A DNA stretch of 64,000 nucleotides, taken from Ascarosepion bandense. Its lineage: Eukaryota; Mollusca; Cephalopoda; Sepiida; Sepiidae. This document shows, one piece after another, positions 44,501 to 56,224 of this stretch. The notes beneath the pieces are model-generated. The model ran no database searches. It saw nothing but the letters and a program-made list of their open reading frames with translations, and was not told the DNA's origin. The stretch's first letter is position 1. Each line of letters opens with the position of its first letter. The position numbers were made by a program, and so were the translations under genes. The stretch spans positions 1,753,501 through 1,817,500 of the forward strand of contig JBBBDQ010000750.1 in assembly GCA_037127315.1 (NCBI GenBank), in the 5' to 3' direction.

Positions 44501-45735
44501 CCCAACCCCTCTTTCTCATCTCTTTTCCCTATGTAACCCCCTAACCACGCTTTCTCATCACTTTCCCCTATGTAACCCCCTAACCACTCTTTCTCATCAC
44601 TTTCCCGTATGTAACCCCCTAACCACGCTTTCTCATCACTTTCCCCTATGTAATCCCCTAACCACTCTTTCTCATCACTTTCCCCTATGTAACCCCCTAA
44701 CCACTCTTTCTCATCACTTTCCCCTATGTAACCCCCTAACCACTCTTTCTCATCACTTTTCCCTATGTAACCCCCTAACCACTCTTTCTCATCACTTTCC
44801 CCTATGTAACCCCCTAACCACTCTTTCTCATCACTTTCCCCTATGTAACCCCCTAACCACGCTTTCTCATCACTTTCCCCTATGTAACCCCTAACCACTC
44901 TTTCTCATCACTTTCCCCTATGTAACCCCCTAACCACTCTTTCTCATCACTTTTCCCTATGTAACCCCCTAACCACTCTTTCTCATCACTTTCCCCTATG
45001 TAACCCCCTAACCACGCTTTCTCATCACTTTCCCCTATGTAACCCCCTAACCACGCTTTCTCATCACTTTCCCCTATGTAACCCCCTAACCACTCTTTCT
45101 CATCACTTCCCCTATGTAACCCCCTAACCACGCTTTCTCATCCCTTTCCCCTATGTAACCCCCTAACCACTCTTTCTCATCACTTTTCCCTATGTAACCC
45201 CCTAACCACTCTTTCTCATCACTTTCCCCTATGTAGCCCCCTAACCACTCTTTCTCATAACTTTCCCCTATGTAACCCCCTAACCACTCTTTCACATCAC
45301 TTTTCCCTATGTAACCCCCTAACCACTCTTTCTCATCACTTTCCCCTATGTAACCTCCTAACCACTCTTTCTCATCACTTTCCCCTATGTAACCCCCTAA
45401 CCACTCTTTCGCATCAATTTCCCCTATGTAACCCCCTAACCACTCTTTCTCATCACTTTCCCCTATGTAACCCCTTAACCACTCTTTCTCATCACTTTCT
45501 TCTATGTAACCCCCTAACCACTCTTTCTCATCACTTTTCCCTATGTAACCCCCTAACCACTCTTTCTCATCACTTTTCCCTATGTAACCCCCTAACCACT
45601 CTTTCTCATCACTTTCCCCTATGTAACCTCCTAACCACTCTTTCTCATCACTTTCCCCTATGTAACCCCCTAACCACTCTTTCTCATCAATTTCCCCTAT
45701 GTTACCCTCTAACCACTCTTTCTCATCACTTTCCT
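41594..45735. repeat. 39-bp satellite, about 106 units
   Basis: The unit CCACTCTTTCTCATCACTTT plus CCCCTATGTAACCCCCTAA repeats head to tail for 4.1 kb, with scattered substitutions (CCACGC/CCACTC) and single-base indels. Being 39 bp, it leaves minus-strand frames open as a 13-residue repeat (EWLGGYIGESDEK), but indels break them into about nine frames with no conserved start. Coding is not supported. The unit matches the LINE-J 3' region at 56590-56634 and 5335-5380. Confidence 0.95.
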
Positions 45736-46044
45736 TTAAATAGATTTAAACAAAAGTATGTATATATACGGTTGGCCACTCGTTGGGTTCTTGTCTACAA
45801 GGGCGGCTAGCTAATCTTCATTGCAGACATTTACTCAGATAAACTTGCGTTTGTTCAACACTCGTAGAACCCGGACCTTAGTTACACTTTCTGTGAGAGC
45901 ACCTTATCCGACGTGAACAACAATCTGAACAAGGCTCTTTCATGGTCTGAAAGAGAACGATCTGAACATTAGGCCCATAGGTATTTAGGTCAAGAATAGC
46001 CAAAATTTAATATGTAGTGGCCAATGTCTCGATCTTTTCTGGAA

Positions 46045-46200
46045 TTGCTTCCCCCATTCCCCTTACTCACCAGATTTAGCTTCATGTAACCCACTTCTGT
46101 TTCCTAAACTCAAATTGTACTTGCCTAACCGCCATTGTAGAAACGATGATGAGATTGAGTGTGCTGTGGAGATTTTGGAGAACCAGGAGTATATTGAAAA
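46045..46200 (+). pseudogene. mariner-type transposase C-terminal fragment
   Basis: An open stretch encodes HSPYSPDLASCNPLLFPKLK and then NDDEIECAVEILENQ, ending at a stop. This fits the mariner C-terminus (HPPYSPDLAPCDFFLF-type) including the third catalytic region. The rest of the transposase is not recognised upstream (45740-46040). Confidence 0.75.
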
Positions 46201-46904
46201 ATAGTGAAAAGCTGTCTTGTCTCTTTCTGGGTAAGGCTTAGAACTTTTTAACAACCCTCATAGAAAGTCAGTTCTTACTGTAGATATTAGCAACCACAGG
46301 AGGAAAGTGCGAGAAAAAAAACTAATTCTATCTTTTGGGGGTGAAATATCTTTAATTTTGCCATAGCACTGCTACCATGACAATAACGATATATAAAATA
46401 CCCTTTCTGCAAAGATGTCACAAATTACTTCCGGTGACCCTAGCAGTAAAAACTGCATAAGATTGATTGAATATTGTCTGGGATTAATATAGCAGGCCTT
46501 TTGATCTGAGTTTACTATTCGATAGCACCTATAGAGTTTTCTCTCCAACGAGGTTTGTTTACTTTTATAAATTATAGGAAAAAAGCTCTCCTGTTTGGAA
46601 ATGTTAAAGTTATATGAAAATCCCTGTTACGTTGGTAGTTAGGGATAATGACTGAATTTGAAGAGAACTTGTGATTATAAATTCATTATTTTGAATGGAT
46701 AGAAAGTGTTAAACACACTTCAAATAGGTACAAACAAAACTGTTATAACTACACAGATTTCACTAACAATTAAGTGGATACCTCAACTAAATCGCTGAAA
46801 AAAAGCATACTATGAATAAAAAAGGCTCCAAATTTAATAAAAACGAACTTCATCAAAATGTTTATGTTATTATTAACAGGAAAGATAAAATTATTTTAAA
46901 ATTA

Positions 46905-47110
46905 TTTTTTTTAAAATTTAGCCTCATCTAACACGTTCGAAATTTTGATAAAGATTTTGTTTTCATTTTAGTTAGCAGGTCACCAAATCGTTACTAGAGA
47001 TTACAATGTAAAACGTTGTATTACATAACTTTTTTCCGGTGACAAACACATTAAAAATTCTTCCAAAAATCAAATAATAGTCGGATTTTAATGAAACCTT
47101 CTGGATTTAC
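46905..47110 (+). repeat. Duplicated AT-rich segment, copy 1
   Basis: About 200 bp (TAACACGTTCGAAATTTT, TAGCAGGTCACCAAATCGTT, ACAATGTAAAACGTTGTATT) recur 801 bp downstream with few differences. Confidence 0.9.
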
Positions 47111-47700
47111 TATGATATAAAAATAAATAAATAATTTATTATTATTGTTATATTTATAATTATTATTTATATATTATTATATAAATTATATATAATTTTA
47201 TATAATTTAATTTAAATTTAAATTTATATAAAATTATTAAATATAATAATTTATAATTTAAATAATATAAATTTATATTATAATAATAGTCCACTTAACA
47301 ATTTAATATTTTTAATTTAATTTTTTCCATAATGATATTTCGTATGTTAAATACGAAAAATTTTTAATTTAATAATTATTGTTTTATTATTGTGAACATA
47401 TATATAATATAATATAAATAATAAATAAATATAATAATTTATAATTTAAATTATAATTTATAATAATTTAATAATAATATTGTTATTAATAAATTATTTA
47501 TTAATTTTTAATTTAAATTTAAATTTATATAATTTAAATATAATTTTATATAATTTTATATAATAAATTTTATATATAATTATATATATATTATTTATAT
47601 ATTATTTATTTTTTATTTAATTTTATATATAATAATTATATTATTATATTTATTATTATTATTATTATATAAAAATATTGTATAAATAATAAATATTATT
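47110..47700. repeat. Nearly pure A/T low-complexity DNA
   Basis: About 590 bp with only a handful of G or C, composed of TTATT, AATTTA and ATATA motifs with many short inverted repeats. No gene. Confidence 0.9.
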
Positions 47701-47705
47701 AAATT

Positions 47706-47910
47706 ATTTTTAAAAGATTTTAGCCTCTTCTAACACGTTCGAAATTTTTATAAAGATTTTGTTTTCATTTTAGTTAGCAGGTCACCAAATCGTTACGAGA
47801 GTTTACAATGTAAAACGTTGTATTACATAACTTTTTTTCCAGTGACAAACACATTAAAAATTCTTCCAAAAATCAAATAATAGTCGGATTTTAATGAAAA
47901 CTTCTGGATT
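47706..47910 (+). repeat. Duplicated AT-rich segment, copy 2
   Basis: It matches 46905-47110 until CTGGATTTA, after which the sequences diverge. The surrounding DNA to 49560 is AT-rich and unclassified. Confidence 0.9.
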
Positions 47911-49699
47911 TATTTACAAATGACAGAAATATTTTTGAAATTATTATTAAATATTTATTAAAAATGTAATTATTTTACATCTGTTACCCCCAGTCTACGC
48001 AAATTCATGAAATTTTAAAAAATTAAATTTTGGTGGGGAAATTGGTTTTATGAGTTAAACCCAGGGATCATCGTGAAACGTAAATAATTTTTTTAAACAT
48101 TTTGTCTTTTTTCCGAAAATCTCCCAATAGTAAAATAAAAATGCAATAAAGCTATGAGATTATTTAATTTGATTAACTTTTAATTCTTTTAATAAATAAT
48201 ATATATTACGGACATTATACTAATATATTATTATATTATATAATAATTTATAAAGTTTCAAAAATATTTTTAAAATACTTCAAAGATTTGTTGTCGTTAG
48301 TTTTTAACTTATTAAGTTACACTTACTATTTGAAAATTGAGAAGTTTAATACAAATCGTCGTGCTTTCATATTTTGAAAATAATTTTTAATTTTTTCTGT
48401 GTATTTTAAGTTTTTTTTTAATAGTAATAGTATATTAAATGCTCATGTGTTTCAGGTTTTCTTCCCCTTACAGGAAAAAAATGTACAATTATGTTACTCT
48501 TATCTCACATCTGTCAACCTGTCAATACATTTTAATTACGGTAGAAAGGTTAAAAAGTTCTAATCTAATAGCTTTTTTAATTTCTTGCAATAAATAAGTA
48601 ATACTTGTATAAATTAGATTAATTTTACATTCAATTGCTATTTTCCAAAAAAATAATGTGTCACAGTTGTATATTTTGTTTTTGCAAGATTTTTAAAACC
48701 GAGATTTAACTTTTGTTTACAAATGTGTCGATTGCTGAAAAATAGCCGAAAAATTGAAAGATTAAAAATAAATTGAAAAATTTTAGATTCCAATCAATAT
48801 AATTTCTCTTTGAAATACACCAGAGAATTTTTTCTTACTGAAAATAGGAAATTTAATCATTTAGCTTTCAATTAAAACTAAAATAAAAGTTCAAAAATTT
48901 TTTTTAATTATTCTTAAAATTCAATTAAAAAGTTAGTTATCGAAAATGAGTGGAGGTACCTACAATTACGGCATCTTTTTTACACTGTTTGGCTTTTGAT
49001 AGGTGAATATTGGTCGTTAGCGATGCGCATATTTGTCTTTTTTTCTGGAAATCAGCGCATGGCGTGCCTGTAAGATGTTCAAGTTAAGATGACCGATTGT
49101 AAAGTAAACTAAGATTTAAGCCTTACACAACCGCATTTAGAAATAGCACAACCAGAATCGAGTTTTATTGTCGACTCGGTTCGTTACTGTCCCAAGTATC
49201 AGGCTGCCATGTTCTCGAAGTATAGATGAAAACAAATCTTTTTCTATCATTTATAAATACGCATTTTAAAGATTCAGCATTACACAAAGGGAAGAGAGAG
49301 AATAGATTGAAAAAGAAAAAACACAAAAACGAAATCATTTTTTTTTTATAAAGACCCGTATACTTGGGCTAGTGGCAAAATACAATCAAGCTTGAATCCT
49401 TTATGATGGCGTCAATGTAGAATTCTATTCTAGACCCGGTGTTATTTCTGAATGCAAAGTTCGAATTGCTAAAGCAATGATAAAAAAAAAAGGCATATAA
49501 TTCTATCTTTATTATCATATTATTGACTCGACACGTGACACAACGAAAAAATACAGTCAATTTGTAATTATTATTATTATTATTATTGCTGATGTTATTG
49601 TTGTTGCCATCGTCTCCTCTTCTTGCTCTTACTTTCTTTTATCCTATTAGAAATATCATTTCCAAGACAACCACAATTGCTATCATTACTAATATTATT

Positions 49700-50172
49700 A
49701 ACGTTTTCTACTGTCATGCATTGGAGCGAATACATTGACTCAATAGCTGCATCTGCTGCTAGGAAAGTTTGTTCACTCTATCGTGCCAAAAGAATGTATC
49801 GTCAGAATCCATCTTCCACATTTATAAATTTACTATTCATCAGTGCATCGAATACCGTTGACATTCGAAATCGAAATTCTTGACAAAATACCCAAAATCT
49901 GTCTTTTCTAAAATTATTTTCATGGAAACTGTTCTGATGATCTTATTCCTCTATTTTCTTGAATACATGAATTTAACCGTGCTACTAGATTGGCAATTAG
50001 GTCTCACTATTTTACTTTTGAAATAGTGAAATGTAACCGCTACTTCTACTCTAATAGTTTCTTTCTTTTTTTTTTTCGCACTTCCGCTGTGGAAGTATAT
50101 TTTGATTTTCTGCTTCATCTATATCTTCAATATTTTAAATGTAACGTCAGTCGCCATCTCCTGTCTTTCTAA
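49700..50172 (+). pseudogene. LINE-J-related C-terminal fragment
   Basis: MHWSEYIDSIAASAARKVCS and LYRAKRMYR correspond to LINE-J WNDYVESIAKSAAMKVGSLC. In broken frames, CNRYFYSNSF and FKCNVSRHLLSF close it. It diverges from the other LINE-J copies and lacks a clear 3' tail. Confidence 0.7.
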
Positions 50173-50254
50173 AACCTGTTCTTTTATTGGTTTTTTCGTC
50201 ACTTCTCCAAACTAAAGAATTTTCATTCATTTTCATTACCTGTAATCCCATTTT

Positions 50255-50462
50255 TGCTTTCTGCGGTGGACTGGTTGCTAGCCAAAGATATAGATCCCAG
50301 TCTGTCCTATTATTTAACCCATAACTGGAGAGAAGAGACGGATTAATATCTTTCACAAGGGTATTTGTGCGTAAATTAATACAACGAATTCAACTGGAAT
50401 TTGAACTCGGCAATCCGATTCGTCGTCCCGAGTCGATATCCACTGCACCACAACGCACATGT
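50255..50462 (-). repeat. SINE-1, minus strand, 5' two-thirds
   Basis: The reverse complement contains TGTGCGTTGTGGTGCAGTGG, the core with TTAATCCGTCTCTTCTCTCC and AACCAGTCCACCGCAGAAAG. The 3' hairpin is missing. Confidence 0.8.
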
Positions 50463-50858
50463 AAATAAAGAATATTTTTCTACTGGCAGTATTCTAAAAA
50501 CTAATACAATTAAAACTGATGTAATGCAATATTTAACATTTACCAATTTATAAAGAAATAAATGTGAAAACCACTTTTTATAAATTTACAAACATTTACA
50601 AAAGTATTAAAATATGTGAACCAACTATACAAAATGGTAAATAATACGGATTTTATTGAATTTTTGAATCAACTGGTAATTAGCCGATGTTTTTCCAACC
50701 ATTAATTGCCAACCATTCCAATAATGCAAGAAACAAATTATGTACAAACAATCTAATAAATAAATAGTGTTTATAATTTTTGTTGGCAACTCTCAAGAAC
50801 AAAGAAATTGTATAAATTCACTTTATATCATGTTTAGGTCTTATTACAATTATAATAA

Positions 50859-51431
50859 TCTATATATATTAAAGGCAATCTGTGAGTCTGTGTGTGACTG
50901 TTCCCTATGCACGCCTACATTTTTTAAGCTACGCCATTCAAACTTTCTAGAGACACATATCTACAGGGAAGCCAGGTCGACACATACATTTTGAGTTTAA
51001 GTTTAGCAAATTTTCCCTTTCGCACTTTTTGGCCAATGGAGCCGATTGTTTACATTTGCTCCGTAAAACATCTAAGATCTAAGATGGTTGCTGAATTACG
51101 TCACAAAAATCAAATCACACGTGTCAAACGCGACTAAAATATGTTTTATTAAAAAATGAGTCTTTATATTTAATTTTATATTTTTTTTATATTTTTCCCC
51201 GTAATGTCGAAACAAAAGAAATATTTTTTAAAAAAGTGTTTTTTTTTAACGAAAACAAAATATGTAAAAAAAAAAAAAGTGCCAATGGTTAATTTAATTT
51301 TTTTTTTTTTTTTCAGATTTAATATTTCAGACTCATATTTAAAATAAAATACATCTACTCCTCTCATTGGCATCTTCTCCAACTTCTAAAATTTTCTGGG
51401 TTGCACGGGCAATGCCGGACTATGATGCTAG
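50859..51431 (+). mobile_element. Helitron-like non-autonomous element
   Basis: It starts TCTATATATATTAAAGGCAA after an A, with a GT-rich GTGAGTCTGTGTGTGACTG. It ends ATGATGCTAG before a T. TTGC-ACGG-GCAA forms a small stem upstream of the CTAG end. The interior is AT-rich (51130-51330, with A and T homopolymers). No Rep/helicase is encoded. Confidence 0.6.
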
Positions 51432-51824
51432 TCGATTTATAAAGAAATAAACATTGCCAAAGATTGAAAGTATTTTTTTTTTAAATAAAGGGGAAAACCG
51501 TCCTTTTGAGAGTTCGTCTTATTTCGGCATGTTTATTCACGTTTAGATTTGTTCTAACTCATTATATTCGGGGCAAATATAATTATTTATTTTCTTATTT
51601 TATTTAATTATTTAAAAAAAATAATAATTTTAATTTTAATTTTTCATTTGCTCAGAAAAAAACGCTAATTGTCATAATGGTAATAATTAGCAATGCAGAA
51701 AGTTTGTAAGATGGGAGTTGGATGTAGGAAGCATTTTAGATAGTCGTGCCGCTACAGTTAAAGGCATTATTAATATTGTGGCAGGTGTGTTACAATTATT
51801 GTTGGACGGTTAATATTGATTGCA

Positions 51825-51960
51825 GCTGTACAAGAGTGTGCGGGTAGAGTGACGGGTATCGGTGCAGAAAGTGTAGTCAACGAGCCGAATTCAAATTCCA
51901 CTCCAGTTTGCTGTGTTCACTCTCGCAGAAATGCCCTTGGAAAAGGTCAGGAATCCATCT
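51825..51960 (+). repeat. Degenerate SINE-1 head and core
   Basis: GACGGGTATCGGTGCAGAAA, GAGCCGAATTCAAATTCCAC and AATGCCCTTGGAAAAGGT show a diverged SINE-1. Confidence 0.55.
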
Positions 51961-51969
51961 CTTCCTTTT

Positions 51970-52835
51970 TTTCTTCTTTTAATCAATTTGTCCCAAGCAG
52001 GGTGATAATGCCACTAAGACGTAAAGGCCTATTGGAACGCGAAGCAAAGGACGTTACAATGAACCCAAAACGCAATAATAGTATTAATTTCATAGTTTAA
52101 GTGGAGACGTTAGAAGTATAGAGTTGAAGTAGAATTTAAGAGAAACCAAAAACCCAATCCTAAGCAGAAAACAAGGGACAAACGTCTACTTTTATTAAAA
52201 AAAAAAAAGAAACAAGGAATAGTGAGAACTAGACTATAGAAAATCTATATACTCTTATTGGGAAAAAGAAATAATAAATATTAAATAAAGTTTCAGTTTT
52301 TAACGGAGACATTTGAAGTATAGATTTGTAGTAGATTTTAAAAGGAACCAGAAACTCAATCCCAAACATGAAAGAAGGAACAAACCTACATTCCTCTAAA
52401 AAATGAGAGGAGTGTGAACTGGGCGGTAGGGGGGGGGGCTATTTACTCTTAGTGAGAAAAAATAAATAATAATGTTCCAGATTTTAGGCGGAGACGTTAG
52501 AATTATAGAGTTGAAGTAGATTTTTTGTAGGAACCGGAAACCCAATCCTAAACTGAAAAAAAGAGATAAACTTCTTCTCCTATTTTAAAAAAACCGGGAG
52601 GAGTGTGAACTGGACAATAGGTGAACATATCTAATCCTATTGTAGGGAAAAAGAAAAAAATTAAATTAAAAAATAAACAAAAAAATGAATAAATCGTAAA
52701 ATTTCAGAGTTTATGCGGAGGCATCAGAAGTATTGTATTGAAGCAAACTTTTGAACGAACCGGAAACTTAATTCTAAAGAGAAACCCCAGTTTTGGATTA
52801 AATAGTAACACTGAATTAACTCTCTGGGTTTAGGT
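51970..52835 (-). repeat. LINE-tailed repeat (family T), four diverged units
   Basis: The LINE-type tail complement (TTGTCCCAAGCAGGGTGATA) is at 51985-52010. Four body units follow, marked by GGAGACGTTAGAAGTATAGA-type starts at 52101, 52304, 52491 and 52717 and by GGAGTGTGAACTGG. Spacing is 187-226 bp. Poly-A stretches split the units. Confidence 0.7.
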
Positions 52836-52839
52836 AAAA

Positions 52840-52985
52840 AGAACAATATACCCTGCTGATCGAAATAAAAGGTTCGGTTCGAAATTCCAGTCACCTAAAG
52901 ATTGGAGTGTACAACGGCCGAAACGTCTTGAATATGGTAATACTTATGAGAACAACAATCCGAACAATGTAAATAAATACATTCT
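52840..52985 (+). repeat. Right-end copy of the long-TIR element
   Basis: GGTTCGGTTCGAAATTCCAG, GTGTACAACGGCCGAAACGT and CCGAACAATGTAAATA correspond in order to 15951-16057 of the element nested in gypsy RNase H. The left TIR is absent. Confidence 0.7.
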
Positions 52986-53519
52986 CTCTTCTTACAATTG
53001 ACAGTTCTTTCTTCTCGCTTTCCTTTAATACCTTGTCTAAGTGTTTTCTGCTGTTTTCTTTCTATATATGACATCAACACGGTGTCATCTGCGTATCTTA
53101 TGTTATTTAGATAATGCTAACTAATAATAAACCCTGGTAAACACTTCTGTTAGGATTGCCTCATTATAAAATAAAGTTAAATTAGGTGAAAAAATTCATG
53201 CTTGTCTCACACTCATTTCTATTTTTGGTAGTTGTCCAATTCATTTCCCATCCCTATGCATTCGGTTTGCTCCTAGTAAATGTTCTGGATTAGTTTAATA
53301 TCGTTTCCCAAAATATAAAGTTTTCCTAGCAGTTCAAATAGGTCAACGCTTAATAATGGTAACAGCAACTATATCGTTATTGGATGTTAGTTGGATGTAG
53401 AATAATATCTGAACAAAAATGAAGATAAAACAAAGTTGAAAAGTTAGTCAGCTACGCGTTTCGACCCTTACAGTAGGCAACCTGGGTCTGGAATGAGAGA
53501 TAAGTCTGTATTTGAAGAA

Positions 53520-54085
53520 TATACACAGAGATCCGAAGGCGAATTGGCATGGCAAAGGACGCGTTCCAGAAGCTGAGTAAAGTACTAACACACATGAATA
53601 TTTCACTAGAAACAAAGAAAAGAGTGCTGGATTGCTATGTGATGTCAGTTCTTCAATACGGCAGGGAATGCTGGACAATATCATCGAAAATGAGGACAAA
53701 ACTGGGCGCAGCGGAAATGTGGTTCTACAGAAGGATGCTGCGGATATCGTGGGCTGAGCATGCAAGCAACGATGAGGTGTTGGAAAGAATGGCAACAAAA
53801 AGGAAATTAATACTGAGCATCAGGAAGAGACAACTGAAGTTCCTGGGACACGCAATGAGGAAGGAGAGCTTGGAGAACCTGATACTGACTGGCCAGATAG
53901 AAGGAAAGAGAGACAGAGGAAGACAGCGGATAACATATTTGCAGGGCCTGATCAAGTGGTTGACGGAACGGGGGTTGCCAGGAGTAACAGGAGCAAACAT
54001 ACTAAGAGCCACAAGGGATAGGGAGATGTGGAGAACCATGATCGCCTACGTTCTGAAGGGACAGGGCACAGAAGAAGAGGAAGAG
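53520..54085 (+). pseudogene. RTE-like LINE C-terminal region, best copy
   Basis: An uninterrupted reading of about 180 residues contains GMAKDAFQKLSKVLTHMNIS, LDCYVMSVLQYGRECWTISS, EMWFYRRMLRISWAEHASND, LSIRKRQLKFLGHAMRKESL and MWRTMIAYVLKGQGTEEEEE. It ends in a GAAGAAGAGGAAGAG tail. The catalytic RT part is missing (5' truncation). After it the frame runs into a (GTT)n/(GGT)n tract and is not meaningful. Lineage assignment is by pattern only. Confidence 0.85.
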
Positions 54086-54099
54086 TTAATAAAGAGAAC

Positions 54100-54118
54100 T
54101 GGTGTGTGTGTATGTGTG

Positions 54119-54151
<33 letters not shown>

Positions 54152-54200
54152 TGGTGGTGGTGGTGGTGGTGTTGGTGGTGGTGGCGGCGGTGTTGTTTAT
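54100..54200. repeat. (TG)n/(GTT)n/(GGT)n microsatellite
   Basis: TG units pass into GTT then GGT triplets, giving poly-Cys/Trp/Val in frames. It directly follows the LINE tail. Confidence 0.92.
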
Positions 54201-54609
54201 ATATACTGAAGCCACTAGCGTCTTCTGGATTAGATCGGACTAGTTTTATTGTTTATTTTCTCTATTATTCAGCATATCGGATTATACAGCTCGCATTTTG
54301 CCATGATGGGAGATATCTTATAGCAGTATATTCTAACGTTGATCTTAGAATTCTCTACGATAAAAAATTTTAATGTGACGTCATATATAAAAGGGTTACA
54401 CGGTGCTACAGCGCATCGGCAAATAATATATTAAAAAAATTAAAATCCTGAAGACGTCTTTTACAGTTTATCAACCTTTTGTGGATAATTAAAAACCGAA
54501 AAATAATTAGGATGATAAGAATATTTCTTTCATTACTTTTTTTTTTTTTTTTGGCAAGTGTATGAAAATCTTTTAGAAAATAAAAGCATTTCGAGATAAA
54601 AGATATACT

Positions 54610-54755
54610 GTTTAACCCAGAGCTGGAGGAAATGCATACATACTATTTCCAATGGTATTTGCGCGGAAATGAATGTAACAAAACTGATTAGAATTCGAAC
54701 TCCGTCCTTCGATTTCTCATTCTAAGCAGCTATTCATTACACCACCAGCAAATCC
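54610..54755 (-). repeat. SINE-1-related head and core, minus strand
   Basis: The reverse complement has GTGGTGTAATGAATAGCTGC, GAGTTCGAATTCTAATCAG and CAAATACCATTGGAAATAGT. This variant resembles the copy at 59040-59180. Confidence 0.6.
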
Positions 54756-54935
54756 GACATCAACACGAACTACCAACTCCCTGGCCACAGCGTTTGATAA
54801 CGATCTTTATTATCCCTTTCCCATATTCTAACACCATTTTCTCATTTCAGTTTGAGGACGTTTTTACTCTAGAGAGCGAAAAGCGGATGAGTAGCTTTTC
54901 GACTTCGTCTTATCGTTTTCACTTTTATTTGGATA

Positions 54936-55084
54936 CTAGCAGTATAGCCCGGCGTTTCTAGAGTGTAATGAAAGCTTTAAAACTAATCCATGGTCCTGGA
55001 GCTCAGACTCAGCCTAAAGAATATTTGAAATAATAAAATAATTGCGACAATTTACCAATCGCACATTTTATATATATATATATA
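54936..55084 (-). mobile_element. Helitron-like 3' end fragment
   Basis: Read on the minus strand it ends TATACTGCTAG before a T, with TCCAGGACCATGGATTAGTT about 70 bp upstream, as in the copies at 40267 and 55085. A second complete element (55085-55818) sits immediately upstream, so this is probably an older copy hit by a newer one. Confidence 0.6.
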
Positions 55085-55818
55085 CTAGCAGTATAGCCCG
55101 GCGTTGTTCGGGTGTAATGAAAGCTTTAAAACTAATCCATGGTCCTGGAGCTCAGACTCTTTGGACGATGGCACGAAAGACTAAAAAGCAATAGTTGTTT
55201 CCAGTTAAAACGAAACCGTAGACTGAAAGAAAAATGAATGGATGTAAGTCAAATTTTGATTTCCTGGTATCGATATCAAATAAGTTTTTTTCATCGTAAG
55301 GTGATATTTGAAGGCTAAATAAGTCCTCTGAGTAAATGGTATCATGGCTGAGACTAAGAACTACAATTATACCTACTTAGAGCCAAACCTGAAGCAAAAA
55401 CCCAAATAAAATGGCTGAAAAAAATACAGGCAGATAAACAGACACACACAAAAACATCTAGCCTTTTATATTTATATATATTATCGATTTTCTGCACAAT
55501 TGTAAGAACTGCAACCTTGAAACTTCTGGATATCGTTTCTTATGTTTTTGTCTATGAGTGTATCAAATTTGATTAAAATCGGACAACTCCTTCTATAACC
55601 CGATTTTTTCGATTATCGATTTTCGATATTTATCGGGGGTACCTCGACACAAAACCTAACTAAGAACACTCGTAGACGCTTATAGTACAACTGTGTAAAT
55701 TTTCAAGAAAATTGGTTCAGTCGTTTCGGAGTCTATAGGTAACGGACACACGCACACACAGACACACACACACAGACACATACATACACACAAAGATCCA
55801 TTTATAAATAAGTTTAGA
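55085..55818 (-). mobile_element. Helitron-like non-autonomous element
   Basis: On the minus strand it starts TCTAAACTTATTTATAAATG after an A and ends CTATACTGCTAG before a T. CCCG-AACAACGC-CGGG forms a short stem just before the end. The 5' half matches the element at 40267-40794 closely (GGTTATAGAAGGAGT, AATTTGATACACTCATAGAC). A middle segment of about 300 bp (55160-55440) is unique to this copy. No coding capacity. Confidence 0.68.
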
Positions 55819-56224
55819 TTATTCGACATCCTACTAACATCCATTGGTAGCTTTGGCAAGAAAGTCATACCAACACGACTTGCAATCATAATCACAATGA
55901 CAGTAAACTTATTTTCATTTAATTTGAAAATAGTTGTTCATAACTGAATTTGCTGAGAAGCAGCATCAAACATACGATAAAAATCCTGGCTGCAAACAGC
56001 CTTTTCTCAATTTGATTTTTGTTTTGGTAAGGGATGGCAAACATATCATCAAATAACTCCAAGAAAGTGCATACCACTCCAATAAAAAACTACATAACTT
56101 CTATGTCGACCACACAATAGCATATGGCTATATGAACAGAACTTTTCTTTTCTCTTTGATTAGAAATCGCGATCCTAGTTTCCAAATCTACCGAATCCAG
56201 CTATCTAGTAGAGGAATTTATCGA
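55819..56224. other. Unclassified DNA
   Basis: No recognisable element or gene. Confidence 0.5.

Noticed and set aside
41536..45295. Long minus-strand frames encoding a 13-residue repeat protein (EWLGGYIGESDEK)
   Set aside because: They arise because the satellite unit is 39 bp without stops in that frame. Indels cut the array into many frames, there is no conserved start or flanking coding sequence, and the unit is explained by a LINE 3' UTR.
53549..54373. 274-residue host gene
   Set aside because: The first 180 residues are the C-terminus of the RTE-like LINE; the rest is read through a (GTT)n/(GGT)n microsatellite.
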